The position numbers and the translations under genes are program-made. Below, one piece after another: positions 17,334 to 26,627 of a DNA stretch of 64,000 nt (its first letter is position 1; every line of letters starts with the position of its first letter). Origin of the DNA: Oscillibacter faecalis_A. GTDB taxonomy: Bacteria > Bacillota > Clostridia > Oscillospirales > Oscillospiraceae. The stretch spans positions 1-64,000 of the forward strand of contig NZ_JARFXX010000008.1 of assembly GCF_029218125.1 (NCBI RefSeq), in the 5' to 3' direction. A model generated the notes under the pieces. It saw nothing but the letters and a program-made list of their open reading frames with translations. It did not search any database and was not told where the DNA came from.

Positions 17334-18427
17334 AAAATCAGCCTCCTTTGCCAACGAACAATACCGTAGCCAAGAGGGAAAAGCTACCAGAAAACGGAAC
17401 AGTTATCAGAAAGTTATCATTTGAAGAGGACGCCTTATCTTTGTCTATTGCGGCGCAATTTCTGCGCTGCCGGGGGCGTTCTCTTTAGTTACAGCGGTGC
17501 GATTTTTGAACGCTTGAAAGTCTCTTTTCATTGACTGCGGTGACTCAAAACACGCTTGCCCTGCACCATTGATTACGCGAAGGTGATTACCTCGATTTCC
17601 TTCCAAAACGGCCACAAGGCACCACCAAAATCCTTGGGACATCTGCGTTTGCGGGAACCAAGACGCCAGCCGCTCTGAAATTTTCTTCAAAAGACGCCAC
17701 AACCGACTGCGTTGAAACCCCCGTCAACTGCCCGCACTGCGGGCAGAAGTGATTGGGCAGAGCGTCGGTTCCGACGCCAGCCCTTTATCCTGCTTTCTTT
17801 TTCGTCCTCGAAAAAGCCGTGAAAAGCGCAGGAAACGCAGTCATACCAACGTTTCCAGCACATTGTCCACACGGTCTTCAACACCTCCGGTACAAACGGC
17901 CCACGTTCGCTTTCGTGGGCGAAAGCGGGTACACACGCCACCCCAGCCCTGAACCGCGCACACAGCGGCTTACACGGCGAAACAGGTGGCGTTTTGGGTG
18001 GGGGTGGTATCACTACCCTCGGAGCGTTCCACACGTTTCGGAAACCCTGCGTGGCCGAGGTTTAAAACGGCAAACTTTGCCGCTTTTGGGGCTTGGTCGT
18101 GGGTGCTCCCAAAGAACGCAGAGAGCCTTCGGGACAGCGATGCGCTTATGCGCGTCGCTGTCCCGAGGCGTCGCGGCCCCGCTGGGCTGCGTGATCTTTT
18201 CCGTTTCTGTCGAAATTTATGGCTTTACGCCCCGCGCTCAGGGCTTTCTGTACGTGCGCGGTGGGGGTGGTATCACTACCCTCGGTGCGCTTTGTGTGCT
18301 TCTGAAATGCCGGACGGCCGCTTGGCAAAACGACTAACTTGCCGTTTTCTGAGGTCTGGTGGCCATCATTGATTCCAGCGCTGCAAAATGTGCCCTGTTT
18401 TTCTGGCACAGCAGCAGTTCACGACAA
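17334..18427. repeat. Gene-poor stretch with structured repeats (E2)
   Basis: Homologous to E1 13352-14613. A minus-strand frame at 17445-17702 (85 codons, MWRLLKKISERLASWF...) is open here but broken in E1, so I do not call it a gene. One repeat unit covers about 17929-18249 with the same long hairpin near 18125-18170; a partial second unit follows to about 18345. Confidence 0.65.
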
Positions 18428-18463
18428 ACAGCCCCGGTTCCCTGCGAAAGGAACCGGAGCTGT
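18428..18463. terminator. Terminator after the giant surface protein gene
   Basis: 14-bp stem (18428-18441 with 18450-18463, one mismatch) directly after the stop codon. The minus-strand T-run is short (TTTGT); a better T-run lies on the plus side. Confidence 0.65.
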
Positions 18464-18470
18464 TTTTGCG

Positions 18471-21400
18471 TTACTTCATGTAGCGATACAGGAAGGTCGC
18501 GATCTGACCACGGGTGCAGGTGGAGTTGGGGTCGAAGCGGCCGCCGCCCACACCGGCGGTGATGCCGTTCTCGATGGCCCAAGCCACGGCCTGCGCGTAG
18601 TAGCTGTCAGCGGGCACGTCGGCAAAGCTGACGCCGCTGGCAGCAGCAGGCCGACCCATGGCGCGCCACAGCATGGTGACCATCTGAGCGCGGTTGATGG
18701 TGCCGTTGGGGTTCGCGCCGTCGGAGATACCCTTCTCCTTGGCCCAATTCTGAGCGTTCTCGAACCAGGTCGCGCCGCCGGTCAAGTCCGCGTTGTTCTG
18801 GCGGGCCAGAATGGTCCATAGCTGGGCGCGGGTGGTGGAGGCGTTGGGCGCGTAGACAACAGCGTTCATGCCGTTCACGAGGCCGCGGGCGCTGACGAAG
18901 TCAATGGCGTCCTTGGCCCAGTGGGCGCGGGTGTCGATGAAGTCCTTGGAATTGTCCACGATCTTCACAGTCGCGCCGCCGTTGACGGTGAGCTGGATGC
19001 CGTCCTCGGTGGGCAGGGAGTTCTTGACGATCTCCTCAGTGCCGTCAGGATGGACGAGGACCGCCACAGTGCCGGGCTTTACATTGGTAACAGGGATCTC
19101 CACCTTGGTGTCGCCGGAGTTTCTGGGCAGCTCAATCTTGACGGTGGGGGCGGTGCTGGAATCGCGGGTGGCCTCGACTTCCACGGGGGCCGTGACCAGC
19201 TCGCCGTTGCGCTTGGCGGTCTCGATGGCCTTGCTGCTGAGGGTGGTCTCCGCCGTGGTCTGGCCGTTCTTGTCGGTCTTGACGGTGCCGGTGGAGCCGT
19301 CGGCGGCCTTGGTCTCGGTGACGGAGCTGCCGTCCTTTCTGGTCTCGGTCTTGGAAACAGAACCGTCCTTGCCGGTGGTGGTCTCGATCACCGTGCCGTC
19401 CTTCTGGGTTTCCGTCTTGGTAACGGAGCCGTCGTTATTCTTGGTGGTTTCGGTCTTGACCGTGCCGCCGCCGGAGGATGAGCCGCCACTGGAGGAACCG
19501 CCGCCGCTGGAAGGCTGGTTGGAAACAGTCAACGTTCCAGGAACATAAGTGATCGCATAATTGTCATTTGACAGCGTACCAGTGATGTTGATTGCAGTTT
19601 TGCCGGTTTTGCTCATATCCGGTGTCTGCTCGTAAGTCAATGTTACCGTGCCGTTCAGGGTGTCTGCATCAACCAGACCTTCCACCTTGTAATTCTTATC
19701 TGCTTCCGGGCTGCTCAGGTCGGGCGCGGTGCTGCCGGTGTAGGCGCTCTGATTAAGCGCTGTAACGGTGACGACTTTCTTCGCTGCGCTCACAGTCAAG
19801 CTCTGTTCTGCCACATCTGCGTACTCCGCGTCTCCCTGAACCTTATACCAAACGGTGTATTCCCCGGCATTTTTCGCTGTGGGGAGCTGCTCGCTCCACT
19901 CAGAATCGTCAAGCCGGTAGAGCATCGTGCCGCCAGTGGTCTTGCCTGCTATAACCAGAGCCTGTTCTGCACCGTTGTAGGTCAGGGCGTTTGCCGTAGG
20001 TGCCGTAACAGTGGGGACAAGCTTGTTGGTCGCATTGACATTGACGGTCAGCGTGATGTCCTCATAGTTTGCGCTCTTGATTACTACGGTCACTGTGCCC
20101 ACAGAGCCGGTGGTTTTCACGTCATTTTTCTGAATCGGCAGGATCAGCTTGCCGTTTTCCACCTTCGCGCCGCTGGTGTAGTAGCGGCCATCCAGTTTGA
20201 TCTCGCCGAGCTCATAGGTGGGTGCACCGTACTCTTTGGGTGTTTCCAGCGTGGGCAGGTCGGGAAGCGTCACAGTGTAGGTCTTTTCGTGGCCGTTTAC
20301 AATGACGAGCGCGGTTTCCTTGGTGAAGTCAGGCGCGGCGGCCTTGGTGATGCTGGCAGTGGTGGTGACGCTGCTCTGCTCCAGGGCGTAATTCTTCGCG
20401 GTCTGCTCCATCAAGGTCACTATGGCAGTGATGTTCTTGACGTTGCCCGCACCGGCATCGTCAAAGCTGGCGGTCACGTTGTAGTCTGTGTCTCGCTTCA
20501 AGGTCACGTTGTCGAAGGTTACGCTGGTAATGTCCGCGTTTGTCGTGCCATCATAAAGCTTGGACGCAACCGTTACCCCGGTGATCGTCAGCGGCTTCTG
20601 CCCAATGCGGACCGCCACGCTGGCGGGTGCGGTATCTTTGTGGTTTGCATCGCCAATCACCCGATACCACACGGTATATGCTCCGGCATCGGTGCCGGTA
20701 GGGATGTCCGGGCTGTATGTGCCGTTCTCGGTCAGGCTGTACTGCATGGTGCCACCGCTGGTCACACTGCCCGCAGTAATCAGCGCCTGCGCCTGGCCGG
20801 TATAGGTCAGGTTTTCCTGCGCTGTGGGAGGCGTGATGCGGTTTGACCCGATGTCGGCCTTTTGTACCGTTATAACAATATCCTTGCTCATCTTCTCGTA
20901 GCCGTCGCAGGTGGCCGAAAAGCGGAAGGTATGATTGCCTGCGGGCAGCTTTAGTGCAGAAAGATCAAATTGACTCTTTGGTGTCGCGCTGCCAACCGCT
21001 GTCTCGTTGCCGTCCTCCACCTTGTACCACTGGAAGGTTACAGCGCCAGCGCCGGGTTCCTTCGCTACCTTGACTTGAAGCATCCCCGTACCGCCATAAG
21101 TCATGCTCATCTCGGTGGGATAGTTCATGCTCTGGATGGGGAGCTGCGCCACGGTGACATCGGACGCCGTTTTTCCTTCCAGATCCGTCGTACTCAGCCA
21201 GCTTCCGTCGCTCTTCTGAAAGTCCCAGCCCTCCGGCAGCAGGTCGGCCAACGTCAGGTCAAGACTGCTGTCGATTTCCAGCCCGGCGATGACACCGCCG
21301 CCCTTGGAATCGATGATCTTCGGCGTACCGGCATACACCGCCAGGCTGATACCGCCGCTGTTCCTCTGAACCGAATGGCCGTTCAGGTCGATGGTGTACG

Positions 21401-23642
21401 CACGGTCGACATTTGCCGAGATATTGTTGACCGCAGAGTAGTCCCGCAGCAGCGTAATGGTTCCGCCGTCTGGAACATCGCGAATCGCATTGCTCATATC
21501 CCGATAGCCAGCCGCCCCGATTCTGCATCGAAGCGCTCCACCACAGTATTCGCAGGTCTCGCCGCACGCTTCCGTCAGCTGTTCATGCCGGCAGAAATCC
21601 ACGGTCACGTTTTCCAGCGGCGTTTCAGATGAAATCCTCTGGTCATACCGCGCAAACGAGCCGTCCTGCTTTTGGAACGCCAAGGCATGATTATTATCAT
21701 TATACAGCAGTGTCCCCGCCTTCTGTCTCGAGCCGGTGATGGTTCTATACGTACCGCCGCTAAGTTTGACATCTGCCGTCTCCGAGACGGTCAGCGTCTG
21801 GACAGTTCCTGTAAAACCTTCGTCGACCATCAGCGTGCCGCCGTCCTCTACCCGAATCGCACCGGCGTTTCCGGCTTTCTCAGTTTCGTCTTTCTCTCCG
21901 AGAACCAGCCTCTTGCCGCGGGGCACCACGATTGCGCCCTCGCCACTGACGGTGTGGCCGTTCGGGTAGAAGAAGATGTCTTTGATGAGCATCACATCCT
22001 CCGACAGGGTATCGTCCGCCACCAAGGTCACATCATCAACGCTCTCGATTGCCAGGGCATCGGCCAGATGCTTGTAATAGTTGCCGTCGTCATCCCGCAC
22101 CGTGAACTGGGTGCCGCAGGTCATGCACACGCCGTCCCCGCCGATTGTCCCGTGGGAGCAGGGAAGATGACAGACGGTGCATTTGCCGTCCTTCCAGGTG
22201 TGGTCAGTGTGTTCCCGTCCGCAGGCACATCTTCCCTCCTGCCAGTTGTGTTCTTTGTGGTCGGCCAGTACGTAAAAGCCGTCAGCCGTATGAATTGTCT
22301 TTGCGCTGGCATCCGTAATCTGGCCGTCCCTTTCCAGGGCTTTCCCCTCCGGGATTGCCGACAGCCAGGAGCCAGCCTTGCTGTCCAAGGAGCGGAACGC
22401 CCCGCCTTGAAGCGAGACCGTACCGGACTCCCAGTAAAGCGCGGACTGGAAGGAGCCGCCAAGAATCGTGACGTTCCCGCCGCCGCACCAGACTGCTTTG
22501 CTGTCGCTGCTGGTGCTGCTGATAACGCCGCCGCCCTTGCTGTCCTGAATGGTCAGGCTGCCGCCTATGACGACCAGCGTAGCGTTATATCCGCTCGTCA
22601 GCGTATGGCCGTTCAAGTCCAGCGTAAACGTGCCGCTGTTGATGTCGGTTGGTGTCGTGGTCACGTTGTTCAGCAGGGTCAGCGTCCCGCCCTGCGTCTT
22701 TTGTGCGGCGGTCAGGGCTTCTTCAAAGGTGCCGTAATGGGTCTTGGTTCCATCCACCGTCAGCGAAACCAAAGCGTTCACGGTCTCCTTGGAGACGACC
22801 TTGACGTTGGTCAGAGCAGCTTCCTGTGATGTAGAGACCTCCACGTCGGTGCCCCGGTTGACAAAGGTATAACCGTCCGCTAACAGGTCTGTGGGCGCAA
22901 TGGTACTGCCGCTCTTGCGACGCATCACCGTGTCAAAGGTACCGCCGGACAGGGTCACTCGCTTGGAGTAGTCCCCGTTGACGCGCAGTTCATGGAAATC
23001 TCCGTCGGAAATCACGGTCTTGCCGCCGTCGTATCCAATGTAAACATACCCGGTTTTAAACGACCCGCCTGTAATCGTCAGCGTGCCGCAGGCAGCCTCT
23101 TGACCGAAAACCAGTGCTTGTACTGTATCCTTTTCGGTTGCAAGGGTGCCGCTCTCGATGGTGACATCTCCGCCATCGACCCACAGTGGCGACCAGCCGG
23201 AAGTAGCTTGGATTTTTCCGCCTGTGCCGGAATCCTTGACGGTCAAGGACGTGCTGGTTTTGCTCAGATACAGCTGCCCCTTCAGCGTACAGCCGTTTAA
23301 GTCCAAAGTGTAATTGCCGGAAATATCGAATCTCTGGTTCGTATTCGGGGTTTCGCAACTCGCCAGCAGCGTCAGCGTGCCGCCGTTCCCCTTCACTGCG
23401 GCAAAGGCGTCCGTAATGTTGGCGTAGTTCACATTCCCCACCTGTGCCACGGCGTTCTCCGCCGGGACTTCCGCCGCCTGCACCGCCGCCTGGGGCGCAG
23501 GCTCCGACTGAACCCCAGGCTGTTCGTCTGCGGCGGGCGCACCGCCCTCCGGCGCGTCCGTCTCCTCCGCCCATGCGGGGGCGGGCAGCAGCGTCAGGCA
23601 CAGGGCCAACGCCATGAATGCACTTAATAGTCGTTTTTTCAT
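18471..23642 (-). CDS. Giant SLH-domain surface protein
   Basis: 1723 residues. The signal peptide is MKKRLLSAFMALALCLTLLPAPAWA. The first ~870 residues are beta-helix-like repeats (LDLNGHTL, DSKGGGVI) broken by a Cys/His-rich stretch with four CxxC-like pairs (CACGREH, CTVCHLPCSH, CMTCG). Three Ig-like modules of the LTYNGAEQALV...AGEYTVWYKV and MBG types follow, then a Gly/Ser linker near 1380-1395, a Lys/Thr/Asp-rich repeat region, and three SLH domains from about 1565. It should be exported and held on the wall polymer. Start ATG has an AGGAGG site. The upstream LuxR gene ends 62 bp away in the same direction, so it likely controls this gene. Ligand unknown. Confidence 0.88.
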   Translation of the reverse strand: MKKRLLSAFMALALCLTLLPAPAWAEETDAPEGGAPAADEQPGVQSEPAPQAAVQAAEVPAENAVAQVGNVNYANITDAFAAVKGNGGTLTLLASCETPNTNQRFDISGNYTLDLNGCTLKGQLYLSKTSTSLTVKDSGTGGKIQATSGWSPLWVDGGDVTIESGTLATEKDTVQALVFGQEAACGTLTITGGSFKTGYVYIGYDGGKTVISDGDFHELRVNGDYSKRVTLSGGTFDTVMRRKSGSTIAPTDLLADGYTFVNRGTDVEVSTSQEAALTNVKVVSKETVNALVSLTVDGTKTHYGTFEEALTAAQKTQGGTLTLLNNVTTTPTDINSGTFTLDLNGHTLTSGYNATLVVIGGSLTIQDSKGGGVISSTSSDSKAVWCGGGNVTILGGSFQSALYWESGTVSLQGGAFRSLDSKAGSWLSAIPEGKALERDGQITDASAKTIHTADGFYVLADHKEHNWQEGRCACGREHTDHTWKDGKCTVCHLPCSHGTIGGDGVCMTCGTQFTVRDDDGNYYKHLADALAIESVDDVTLVADDTLSEDVMLIKDIFFYPNGHTVSGEGAIVVPRGKRLVLGEKDETEKAGNAGAIRVEDGGTLMVDEGFTGTVQTLTVSETADVKLSGGTYRTITGSRQKAGTLLYNDNNHALAFQKQDGSFARYDQRISSETPLENVTVDFCRHEQLTEACGETCEYCGGALRCRIGAAGYRDMSNAIRDVPDGGTITLLRDYSAVNNISANVDRAYTIDLNGHSVQRNSGGISLAVYAGTPKIIDSKGGGVIAGLEIDSSLDLTLADLLPEGWDFQKSDGSWLSTTDLEGKTASDVTVAQLPIQSMNYPTEMSMTYGGTGMLQVKVAKEPGAGAVTFQWYKVEDGNETAVGSATPKSQFDLSALKLPAGNHTFRFSATCDGYEKMSKDIVITVQKADIGSNRITPPTAQENLTYTGQAQALITAGSVTSGGTMQYSLTENGTYSPDIPTGTDAGAYTVWYRVIGDANHKDTAPASVAVRIGQKPLTITGVTVASKLYDGTTNADITSVTFDNVTLKRDTDYNVTASFDDAGAGNVKNITAIVTLMEQTAKNYALEQSSVTTTASITKAAAPDFTKETALVIVNGHEKTYTVTLPDLPTLETPKEYGAPTYELGEIKLDGRYYTSGAKVENGKLILPIQKNDVKTTGSVGTVTVVIKSANYEDITLTVNVNATNKLVPTVTAPTANALTYNGAEQALVIAGKTTGGTMLYRLDDSEWSEQLPTAKNAGEYTVWYKVQGDAEYADVAEQSLTVSAAKKVVTVTALNQSAYTGSTAPDLSSPEADKNYKVEGLVDADTLNGTVTLTYEQTPDMSKTGKTAINITGTLSNDNYAITYVPGTLTVSNQPSSGGGSSSGGSSSGGGTVKTETTKNNDGSVTKTETQKDGTVIETTTGKDGSVSKTETRKDGSSVTETKAADGSTGTVKTDKNGQTTAETTLSSKAIETAKRNGELVTAPVEVEATRDSSTAPTVKIELPRNSGDTKVEIPVTNVKPGTVAVLVHPDGTEEIVKNSLPTEDGIQLTVNGGATVKIVDNSKDFIDTRAHWAKDAIDFVSARGLVNGMNAVVYAPNASTTRAQLWTILARQNNADLTGGATWFENAQNWAKEKGISDGANPNGTINRAQMVTMLWRAMGRPAAASGVSFADVPADSYYAQAVAWAIENGITAGVGGGRFDPNSTCTRGQIATFLYRYMK

Positions 23643-23704
23643 GTCCTTCCTCCTTGAGATCAGTTTGCATTTATGTCGAATCCGGCGTCCGCCGGACGTT
23701 GTTT

Positions 23705-26068
23705 TTATAACTCTTCCGGTACCAGATGCAGCTTCTTCGCTGCTGTCTTGGCTTCCGCCCGGCGCTTGACGTCCAGCTTATCCAGAATGTGGCTGACGTG
23801 AGTTTTCACCGTTGGCAGCTTGATGTCCATGATCTGCGCGATCTCGGCGTTGGACTTGTCCGCGCAGAGCAGATGCAGAATTTGCAGCTCCGTGGGCGTC
23901 AACTCCTCACCGGGGGCAAGGCGGGGTTCGAGGAAATGCGGGTAGAACGCCGCCTGCGTCCGCGCCGCCGCCATCAGCCGCTTGCGCCATGCTTTGTTGC
24001 CGTCCCAGTCCAGTGCCTCCAGCAGCGGCAGCACCGCCGTGCCGTATACGCTAACGGTGCGGATGAAGCAGTACTCCGCCGCCGCGTCCAGCGCCGTCGT
24101 CAATCTCTCGCGCCACCCCTCGTCCTTCTTGCGGTACAGGGCAATGGCAGTCAGGACATTCAGGTGAATGCCGTCGATGATGCGGGCGCAGTTTTGGACG
24201 TACGGCTCCAGCGGGGCAAGCGTCAGCTGCGCCGCGTCCGGCCTGCCGTCCTCCAGCTCCACCATGGCCTGGGTGAGATACTGGTAGCGCCGCATGACGT
24301 TCAAATGCGTCGGCTCCCGCGGGGCTTTTTCCCGATACCACGCGTCCGCCGCGTCAAGGTCGCCGGTGTGCATGTCAATACGGCAGAGCATGGCGTCCAT
24401 ATTGGGCAGAAAGCGTGTCAAACCGCGCTCGGCAAAGCATTCACGGAGCACCTCGATGGTGCGCCGCGCGTCGGCGGGCTGTCCGTTTGCCAGCTGGCTG
24501 CGGGCCAGCAATCCGCTGACGGCGAACTCCATGTCCGGCGTGCCTCGGTTGCGGACCTCGTTCAACTGTGGGAGAAGGGCCAGCATCCGCCCGGCCACGT
24601 CCTCCCCCTTTTCAAACTTGCTCTCGGCGATGGCACAGTCCGCAAGGCCCACGCCGTCCCGCCCCAGCACCGCCTCCACGGGGAAGCGGAGGGTCTTGTA
24701 GAGCAGGTCGTCCTTTTTGCTCCACGGGGAGAAGTCCTTGCCGCCGTTCATAATGCTGGGCAGCGCGCTGGTGACGGAGAAGGACGGCAGCGTCACTTCC
24801 TTGTTCATCAGCAATCGGAACACGGCGGGGATGGTCTCCGTCAAGCCGTTCACGCCCCGCTGGGGCAGGGAGATGTCCAGCCACGCAAGGCGGCTGCGGG
24901 CCTGCTTTCCGGCGGCGTCCTGCCTGCCGCAACGTTCGGCAAACTTTTGCAGCTCGCCATACCAGCGCTCGGAGCCGGCATAGTCCATCGCCAGCGCGCA
25001 GAGCATACTCACGCCCTGCATCAGCGAGGGGGAGGCGAGAATTTCCGCCTCCGGCAGGCTGCGGTAGTATTTTTCCATCTCGGCATAGTGGCCCATGCCG
25101 GGGTGGAGTTCTGCATTGCGCACCAGCAGCTCAGAAACCTTGGAATGGTCACCGCCGCTGGTGTAGCATTCCAGGGCGTGGGCGTAGTCCTCCTTCAGCT
25201 CGTAGTAGAGCCCGCCGCGGCTGAGCAGCGTGCGGCGCTTTTCCTCTGTGTATTCCCGCTCCATCTCCCAGAGAAGAAAAGCTCGGAAACCCGACCAGAA
25301 GTAGAAGCGCTGGCAGTCGTCGTAGCGCAGCATAGTGGTGTATCGAAGAAGCCAGTCCAGCCGTTCGCCGGCACGGGGATCGCCGCTGACCATCCGTGCC
25401 ATTTCCAGGTCAAAACTTTCAAAGGGGGCCAGCTCCAACAGGAAGCGCCGCACCGGCAGGTCAAAGCGCCGGTAGATGGCGGTTTCAAAGTAGAGAAACA
25501 CCTCCCGGAACACCCGCGCCACCAACTCCGGCGTCCACGGCTTGCCCGGAGACATACACCGGGCGGTGATGGCTACGCCCAGCGGATAGCCCACGGATTC
25601 TTTCAAAATTCCGTCGATCTCACTGTCTGCCGCCTCCACGCCGTAAAGCCGGAGCAGCCGCCGCACATCGTCCGCATCAAAGAGCAGGTCGTCGGCCTCC
25701 AGCACCGTCATCAGCCCCGTGTATTGAAAGGCCATGAGACTCCCCGGTGGCGCGCCGCGGGAGAGCAGGACAAAGCGGCGCTCAGGGCAGGCGCGGATCA
25801 GCTCGCACAGGGCATTCCAGTACTGCTCCTCCTGCATATCCTGCAAATCGTCCAGCAGTAAGATCTGCCAGTCAGCCTCCGCAGACGGCAGGCTGAAATC
25901 CGCGCTGTCCGCCGACAGGCGCAACACTTCCCGGCCGGAGAGCAGCGCCTCCGCCACCGCCGTTTTTCCAAAGCCGCAGGGTGCGCTGAAAAAGAGCACG
26001 CGCCCCTGCCGCAGAAAACGGTCAAACTGCTTCTCAACGGACGGTCTTACGATGATGTTGTCCTGCAA
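23705..26068 (-). CDS. LAL/MalT-type LuxR family transcriptional regulator
   Basis: 787 residues from a TTG at 26068 preceded by GGGAGGG six bases upstream; the frame runs on to 26383 into the element-end sequence, so the long form is rejected. STAND-type ATPase: Walker A APCGFGKT at residues 29-36, Walker B-like ILLLDDLQD. The middle is alpha-helical and TPR-like. The last ~65 residues are a LuxR HTH (LTPTELQILHLLCADKSNAEIAQIMDIKLPTVKTHVSHIL). The family senses ligands through the helical region. The next gene downstream is the giant surface protein, its likely target. Confidence 0.87.
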   Translation of the reverse strand: MQDNIIVRPSVEKQFDRFLRQGRVLFFSAPCGFGKTAVAEALLSGREVLRLSADSADFSLPSAEADWQILLLDDLQDMQEEQYWNALCELIRACPERRFVLLSRGAPPGSLMAFQYTGLMTVLEADDLLFDADDVRRLLRLYGVEAADSEIDGILKESVGYPLGVAITARCMSPGKPWTPELVARVFREVFLYFETAIYRRFDLPVRRFLLELAPFESFDLEMARMVSGDPRAGERLDWLLRYTTMLRYDDCQRFYFWSGFRAFLLWEMEREYTEEKRRTLLSRGGLYYELKEDYAHALECYTSGGDHSKVSELLVRNAELHPGMGHYAEMEKYYRSLPEAEILASPSLMQGVSMLCALAMDYAGSERWYGELQKFAERCGRQDAAGKQARSRLAWLDISLPQRGVNGLTETIPAVFRLLMNKEVTLPSFSVTSALPSIMNGGKDFSPWSKKDDLLYKTLRFPVEAVLGRDGVGLADCAIAESKFEKGEDVAGRMLALLPQLNEVRNRGTPDMEFAVSGLLARSQLANGQPADARRTIEVLRECFAERGLTRFLPNMDAMLCRIDMHTGDLDAADAWYREKAPREPTHLNVMRRYQYLTQAMVELEDGRPDAAQLTLAPLEPYVQNCARIIDGIHLNVLTAIALYRKKDEGWRERLTTALDAAAEYCFIRTVSVYGTAVLPLLEALDWDGNKAWRKRLMAAARTQAAFYPHFLEPRLAPGEELTPTELQILHLLCADKSNAEIAQIMDIKLPTVKTHVSHILDKLDVKRRAEAKTAAKKLHLVPEEL

Positions 26069-26101
26069 GCGTGTCCCTCCCTTGCACCAGAGTGGAATTG
26101 T

Positions 26102-26145
26102 CCCGTAGGGTTCCCCTACGGGACAAGGGGATGCATCCCCTTGTC
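26102..26145 (-). promoter_or_regulatory. Double hairpin in the leader of the LuxR gene
   Basis: Two back-to-back stems: 9 bp at 26102-26110/26114-26122 and a perfect 24-base palindrome at 26122-26145. Both lie between the promoter and the TTG start, so they may affect translation or mRNA stability. Confidence 0.6.
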
Positions 26146-26174
26146 GATACCTCTTTTGGAAACTTTTCAGGTTT

Positions 26175-26202
26175 ATTATACAGCCCCTGACGGAAATGTA
26201 AA
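26175..26202 (-). promoter_or_regulatory. Sigma-A promoter for the LuxR/surface-protein cassette
   Basis: Minus strand TTTACA (26197-26202), 16-bp spacer, TATAAT (26175-26180), 107 bp upstream of the start. Confidence 0.7.
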
Positions 26203-26290
26203 TCGTTCCAAAGTATGAGATGGGTGTGGCTCGAATATGAAACACCTGTGGCGGGGATTTCCGCTTTGCAAACCGTTCATAGAGAGTTTC

Positions 26291-26422
26291 TGACCCAGTT
26301 TTGACCCAGAATCCGAAAAAAGCGGGCAGGGCTGGACGGAAACAACGGAAAATCCGCCGAGCGAACGGTGGCAAAAAGCACAAATCGGAGTCGAAATGGC
26401 TCCGATTTACCCTTGAGACAAC
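26291..26422. other. Right end of E2: arm sites and decayed terminal hairpin
   Basis: TGACCCA at 26291-26297 and 26302-26308, then ~115 bp closely matching the E1 right end up to CTTGAGAC just before the crossover. From 26069 to 26422 there is no gene, only the leader, promoter and this end. Confidence 0.7.
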
Positions 26423-26467
26423 CTACGGACCAGAAGGCCGGGGGTTCGAATCCCTCACGGCGTACCA
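26423..26467 (+). pseudogene. 3' half of tRNA-Arg(ACG)
   Basis: Starts in an anticodon loop CTACGGA (ACG), then CCAGA stem strand, T arm GGGGG-TTCGAAT-CCCTC, acceptor strand and CCA at 26465-26467, followed by its own terminator. The 5' half is absent; E2 sequence takes its place. Assignment to Arg rests on the ACG loop. Confidence 0.8.
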
Positions 26468-26475
26468 TAGCAAGG

Positions 26476-26507
26476 AACCCGGAAACCGCAATGGTTTCCG
26501 GGTTTTT
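26476..26507 (+). terminator. Terminator of the tRNA-Arg remnant
   Basis: Perfect 12-bp stem (26476-26487 with 26493-26504), GCAAT loop, T-run. Confidence 0.88.
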
Positions 26508-26601
26508 CTTTACACCGCAGCGGATTGGCGGTTTTCTTGAAATTTACATTTCGTAAAGTTTTTGAATAATTCGGACATGATTTTAGCAAAATGTCGAATC
26601 G

Positions 26602-26622
26602 AAATGCTAATGAAAATGCTAA
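26602..26622. promoter_or_regulatory. Putative arm-type sites of the third integrase
   Basis: AAATGCTAA at 26602-26610 and 26614-26622, a 12-bp period, between the tRNA-Arg half and the integrase stop codon. Confidence 0.4.
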
Positions 26623-26627
26623 CAAAA

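Larger units (their letters stand above)
16020..26422 (-). mobile_element. Integrative element E2 carrying a surface-protein cassette
   Basis: Left end: tRNA-fMet half, terminator, TGACCCA pair and integrase, nearly identical to E1. Right end: TGACCCA pair (26291, 26302) and the E1-like terminal segment, which then meets tRNA-Arg(ACG) rather than tRNA-fMet. The cargo is a LuxR-type regulator and a giant SLH protein. No conjugation or mobilization gene is seen. Confidence 0.8.

Noticed and set aside
17445..17702. 85-codon frame upstream of the E2 integrase
   Set aside because: The matching E1 sequence carries in-frame stops and I see no domain. It might be a decayed gene, so it is kept inside the repeat-region note only.
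23726..25861. 711-codon plus-strand frame opposite the LuxR regulator
   Set aside because: Antisense shadow with no start signal and no domain.
26069..26383. Upstream extension of the LuxR regulator
   Set aside because: It would encode element-end sequence and cross its own promoter; a TTG with a good ribosome binding site fits the family start.
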